The notes beneath the pieces were generated by a model. That model saw only the letters and a program-made list of their open reading frames with translations, had not been told where the DNA came from and did no database searches. A stretch of DNA of 64,000 bases from the NCBI RefSeq assembly GCF_026107645.2, contig NZ_JAPCHV010000020.1:24998-88997 (forward strand), in the 5' to 3' direction. Of this stretch, positions 62,274 to 64,000 are shown one piece after another. Source of the DNA: Flavobacterium sp. MFBS3-15. Its GTDB lineage: Bacteria > Bacteroidota > Bacteroidia > Flavobacteriales > Flavobacteriaceae. Made by a program: the position numbers and the translations under genes. Positions within the stretch are counted from its first letter, which is position 1, and each line of letters opens with the position of its first letter.

Positions 62274-63116
62274 ATGATCAATTATAACGGCGACCTCGTT
62301 TCCGATTCCAATATATCCGTCCACGAAAACAGGGGCTTCCTGTTTGGCGATTCTGTTTTCGAAACCCTGCGCGTTCTCGGCGGCAAGGTACTTTTTTCAG
62401 AAGACCATTATTTCAGGCTCATGGCTTCCCTACGCATCGTCCGTATGGAAATACCCATGCATTTTACCATGGAGTATATGGAAGAGCAGGTGCTAAGCCT
62501 TGTAGCTGCACTCGACAATGCACCGGCATACCGCGTCCGCATTTCTTTTTTCAGGAAAAATGGCGGATTCTACCTCCCAACAGATAATAATGTTGGTTTT
62601 ATAATTACAGCTGCACCTTTGAACGAGGCGCTATATTCCTTTAAAGAAGAGAATTATGAAGTAGACCTGTTCCGTGATTACTTTGTATCGAAACAGCTGC
62701 TATCAACACTGAAAACTACTAATAAGATGGTGCAGATAACCGGCAGCATCTACGCTCATGAGAACGACCTGCAAAACTGCCTGTTGCTCAATGATGAGAA
62801 AAATGTAGTAGAAGCCCTCCAGGGCAACGTGTTCATGCTTATGGGAAATAAATTAATCACACCTCCGGTAAGCGATGGATGCTTAAACGGCATCATGCGG
62901 AAGCAGGTTTTGGAACTGGCTAAAAAACTGGAAGGAATTGAAGTGACAGAAACGTCCGTTTCGCCATTTGACCTGCAAAAGGCTGACGAGATTTTTATAA
63001 CCAATGTGATTCAGGGAATAAGGCCGGTAACCAAATACCGCAAAAAGGAATATGGCAGTGCCATGGCATCGGAATTAGTGAAAAGACTTAACGCAAAAGT
63101 ACGATTGGGTAGTTAA
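62274..63116 (+). CDS. Aminotransferase class IV (PabC/branched-chain type)
   Basis: A 280-residue PLP enzyme of fold type IV: N-terminal HENRGFLFGDSVFETLRV with the arginine/phosphate-side motif, PLP-binding Lys in LLSTLKTTNKMVQI, NDEKNVVEALQGNVFML, and GCLNGIMRKQVLELAKK. The family includes 4-amino-4-deoxychorismate lyase (PabC), branched-chain and D-amino-acid aminotransferases; PabC is plausible but not certain. The 3' end overlaps convergent yqgE by 4 bases. Confidence 0.9.
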   Translation: MINYNGDLVSDSNISVHENRGFLFGDSVFETLRVLGGKVLFSEDHYFRLMASLRIVRMEIPMHFTMEYMEEQVLSLVAALDNAPAYRVRISFFRKNGGFYLPTDNNVGFIITAAPLNEALYSFKEENYEVDLFRDYFVSKQLLSTLKTTNKMVQITGSIYAHENDLQNCLLLNDEKNVVEALQGNVFMLMGNKLITPPVSDGCLNGIMRKQVLELAKKLEGIEVTETSVSPFDLQKADEIFITNVIQGIRPVTKYRKKEYGSAMASELVKRLNAKVRLGS

Positions 63117-63673
63117 TTCAGTGCCGGATTTTCAGGCGCATTGGACCATATTAAGTATTCGCCTCCCAACTCCATTATTTTTTCTTTCCAAAAGGAAGTG
63201 CTCGACTTGCCTATGATCTTGTTTTGATAACTGTTTTCGGTTACGATCCAGGAGTTATCTTCAAGCTCGTCTTCCAACTGCTGGGCATCCCATCCGGTGT
63301 AGCCCAGGAAGAAGCGTATATTGTTCTTCCTGATAAGCCCTTCGTTAATCAGCTCCTTAGTCAATTCAAAGTCCCCTCCCCAGTAAATTCCGTTCGAAAT
63401 TTCGATGCTTCCTGGGATAAGTTCGGGCACGTTATGGATAAAGTAGAGATTGTCCTGCTCTACAGGGCCGCCATTGTAGATCTTAAAGCTTCCTTTAATT
63501 TCCGGAATAAGGTCATGAATGGTATATCCGAGAGGTTTGTTCAGGATGAAGCCCACGGAGCCTTCCGGGTTATGGTCAGCTATCAAAAGCACTGACCTGT
63601 TGAAAGATAGATCTCCGATTGTTGAAGGCTCTGCTATCAGCAGGCATCCTTTTTTTGGTTTTTGTGAAATCAT
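63113..63673 (-). CDS. YqgE/AlgH family protein
   Basis: A 186-residue protein: KKGCLLIAEPSTIGDLSFNRSVLLI, the family block NPEGSVGFILNKPLG, GGPVEQDNLYFIHNVPE, YWGGDFELTKELI and FFLGYTGWDAQQLEDELEDN. The family is widespread; AlgH was named for alginate regulation in Pseudomonas, but its molecular role is unsettled. The start is the ATG at 63673 (MISQKPKKG), dropping a 19-residue extension that is not family-like. It converges on and overlaps the aminotransferase gene. Confidence 0.92.
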   Translation of the reverse strand: MISQKPKKGCLLIAEPSTIGDLSFNRSVLLIADHNPEGSVGFILNKPLGYTIHDLIPEIKGSFKIYNGGPVEQDNLYFIHNVPELIPGSIEISNGIYWGGDFELTKELINEGLIRKNNIRFFLGYTGWDAQQLEDELEDNSWIVTENSYQNKIIGKSSTSFWKEKIMELGGEYLIWSNAPENPALN

Positions 63674-63887
63674 CTTTTGGCAATTTGAAATAAATTTAAC
63701 TAAAAAATCCAAACAGGCAAAGAAATTCACATATTTTTAATTAAGAAATACCTTCGAATTTGGTGCAATTCGATTTTTATGCAAATGTGTTAATGTATAA
63801 AAATACACTCATATTTTTCCTGGCACTTTATAATTACCGCAGCAATATTATGTAAAGATGCCGGAGTCACCATTTTTTAATAAAAAA
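63674..63887. other. Intergenic region, no gene seen
   Basis: An AT-rich stretch upstream of yqgE. No ORF, promoter of good consensus, or RNA was recognised before the putative insertion-sequence end. Confidence 0.4.
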
Positions 63888-64000
63888 AGGGGCTGTCTCA
63901 AAAGTGAGGCAGCTCTAATTTTTTAAACAAATAAGGGAGCCCGAGGGCTCCCTATATTCTGCAAGTTTGTTAACTTGCGGTGTGTATAATAAATCAAAAG
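63888..64000. mobile_element. Probable insertion-sequence end entering at the right window edge
   Basis: AGGGGCTGTCTCAAAAGTG starts a hairpin-forming segment that resembles terminal inverted repeats of insertion sequences in this phylum (GGCTGTCTCAAAA type). It is followed by AGGGAGCCC-GAG-GGGCTCCCT minus one base of overlap, a terminator-like hairpin, and by GCAAGTT-TGTT-AACTTGC. If the transposase lies on the minus strand beyond 64000, these would be its terminator and the element's left end. No coding sequence is visible. Confidence 0.4.

Overview
The window looks like chromosome from a Flavobacteriaceae bacterium, probably Flavobacterium or a close relative. Support comes from two surface proteins with the T9SS type C sorting domain and a subtilase with a type A tail, several LytTR regulators, start regions that mostly lack Shine-Dalgarno sequences, and promoters of the Bacteroidota form TTG-N17-24-TAnnTTTG. 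All functions below come from reading the protein sequences; no database search was run.

Layout. 1-17.5 kb: two minus-strand genes for large secreted, repeat-rich proteins; the first runs off the window start and the second has 4,777 residues. Their last ~450 residues are paralogous. 17.8-21 kb: ribH and a membrane TPR protein, divergent from recF and a DUF2461 gene. 21-27.4 kb: murB, a lipoprotein overlapping a membrane TPR-LytTR regulator, a glycosyltransferase overlapping an ECF sigma factor, and a TonB-type energy transducer. 27.4-32.3 kb: a PrcB-like lipoprotein, lipA, gap, and a minus-strand run lpxK - purine nucleoside phosphorylase - antitoxin - toxin. 32.5-40.3 kb: a cysteine-repeat lipoprotein, a NIF3-family protein, a coiled-coil protein whose zinc ribbon has lost its cysteines, an alpha/beta hydrolase, a secreted subtilase, an RluF-like pseudouridine synthase and an SMP-30 protein. 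40.4-47.6 kb: an AraC regulator, two tandem SDR enzymes, an aspartyl protease with a PDZ domain, folD and ffh, with three copies of a dispersed palindromic element between genes. 47.8-55.8 kb: a LamG lipoprotein, a small membrane protein, a PAS histidine kinase with a single-domain response regulator, xerD, a beta-barrel protein, and a LytS/LytTR two-component pair. 55.9-61.5 kb: a small lipoprotein, an SDR plus AMP-ligase pair beside a broken methyltransferase gene, then four minus-strand genes I do not recognise, including two tandem paralogs. 61.6-64 kb: tRNA-Met, a START-like protein, an aminotransferase IV, YqgE/AlgH, and at the right edge what looks like the end of an insertion sequence.

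Most of the window is ordinary core genome. The parts most worth follow-up are the two paralogous giant surface proteins, the membrane TPR-LytTR regulator with its lipoprotein partner, the palindromic repeat family, the unrecognised tandem-paralog cluster next to tRNA-Met, the terminator-bounded stretch upstream of ffh, and several compact promoter/terminator arrangements. No CRISPR array, rRNA operon, prophage or complete mobile element was seen.
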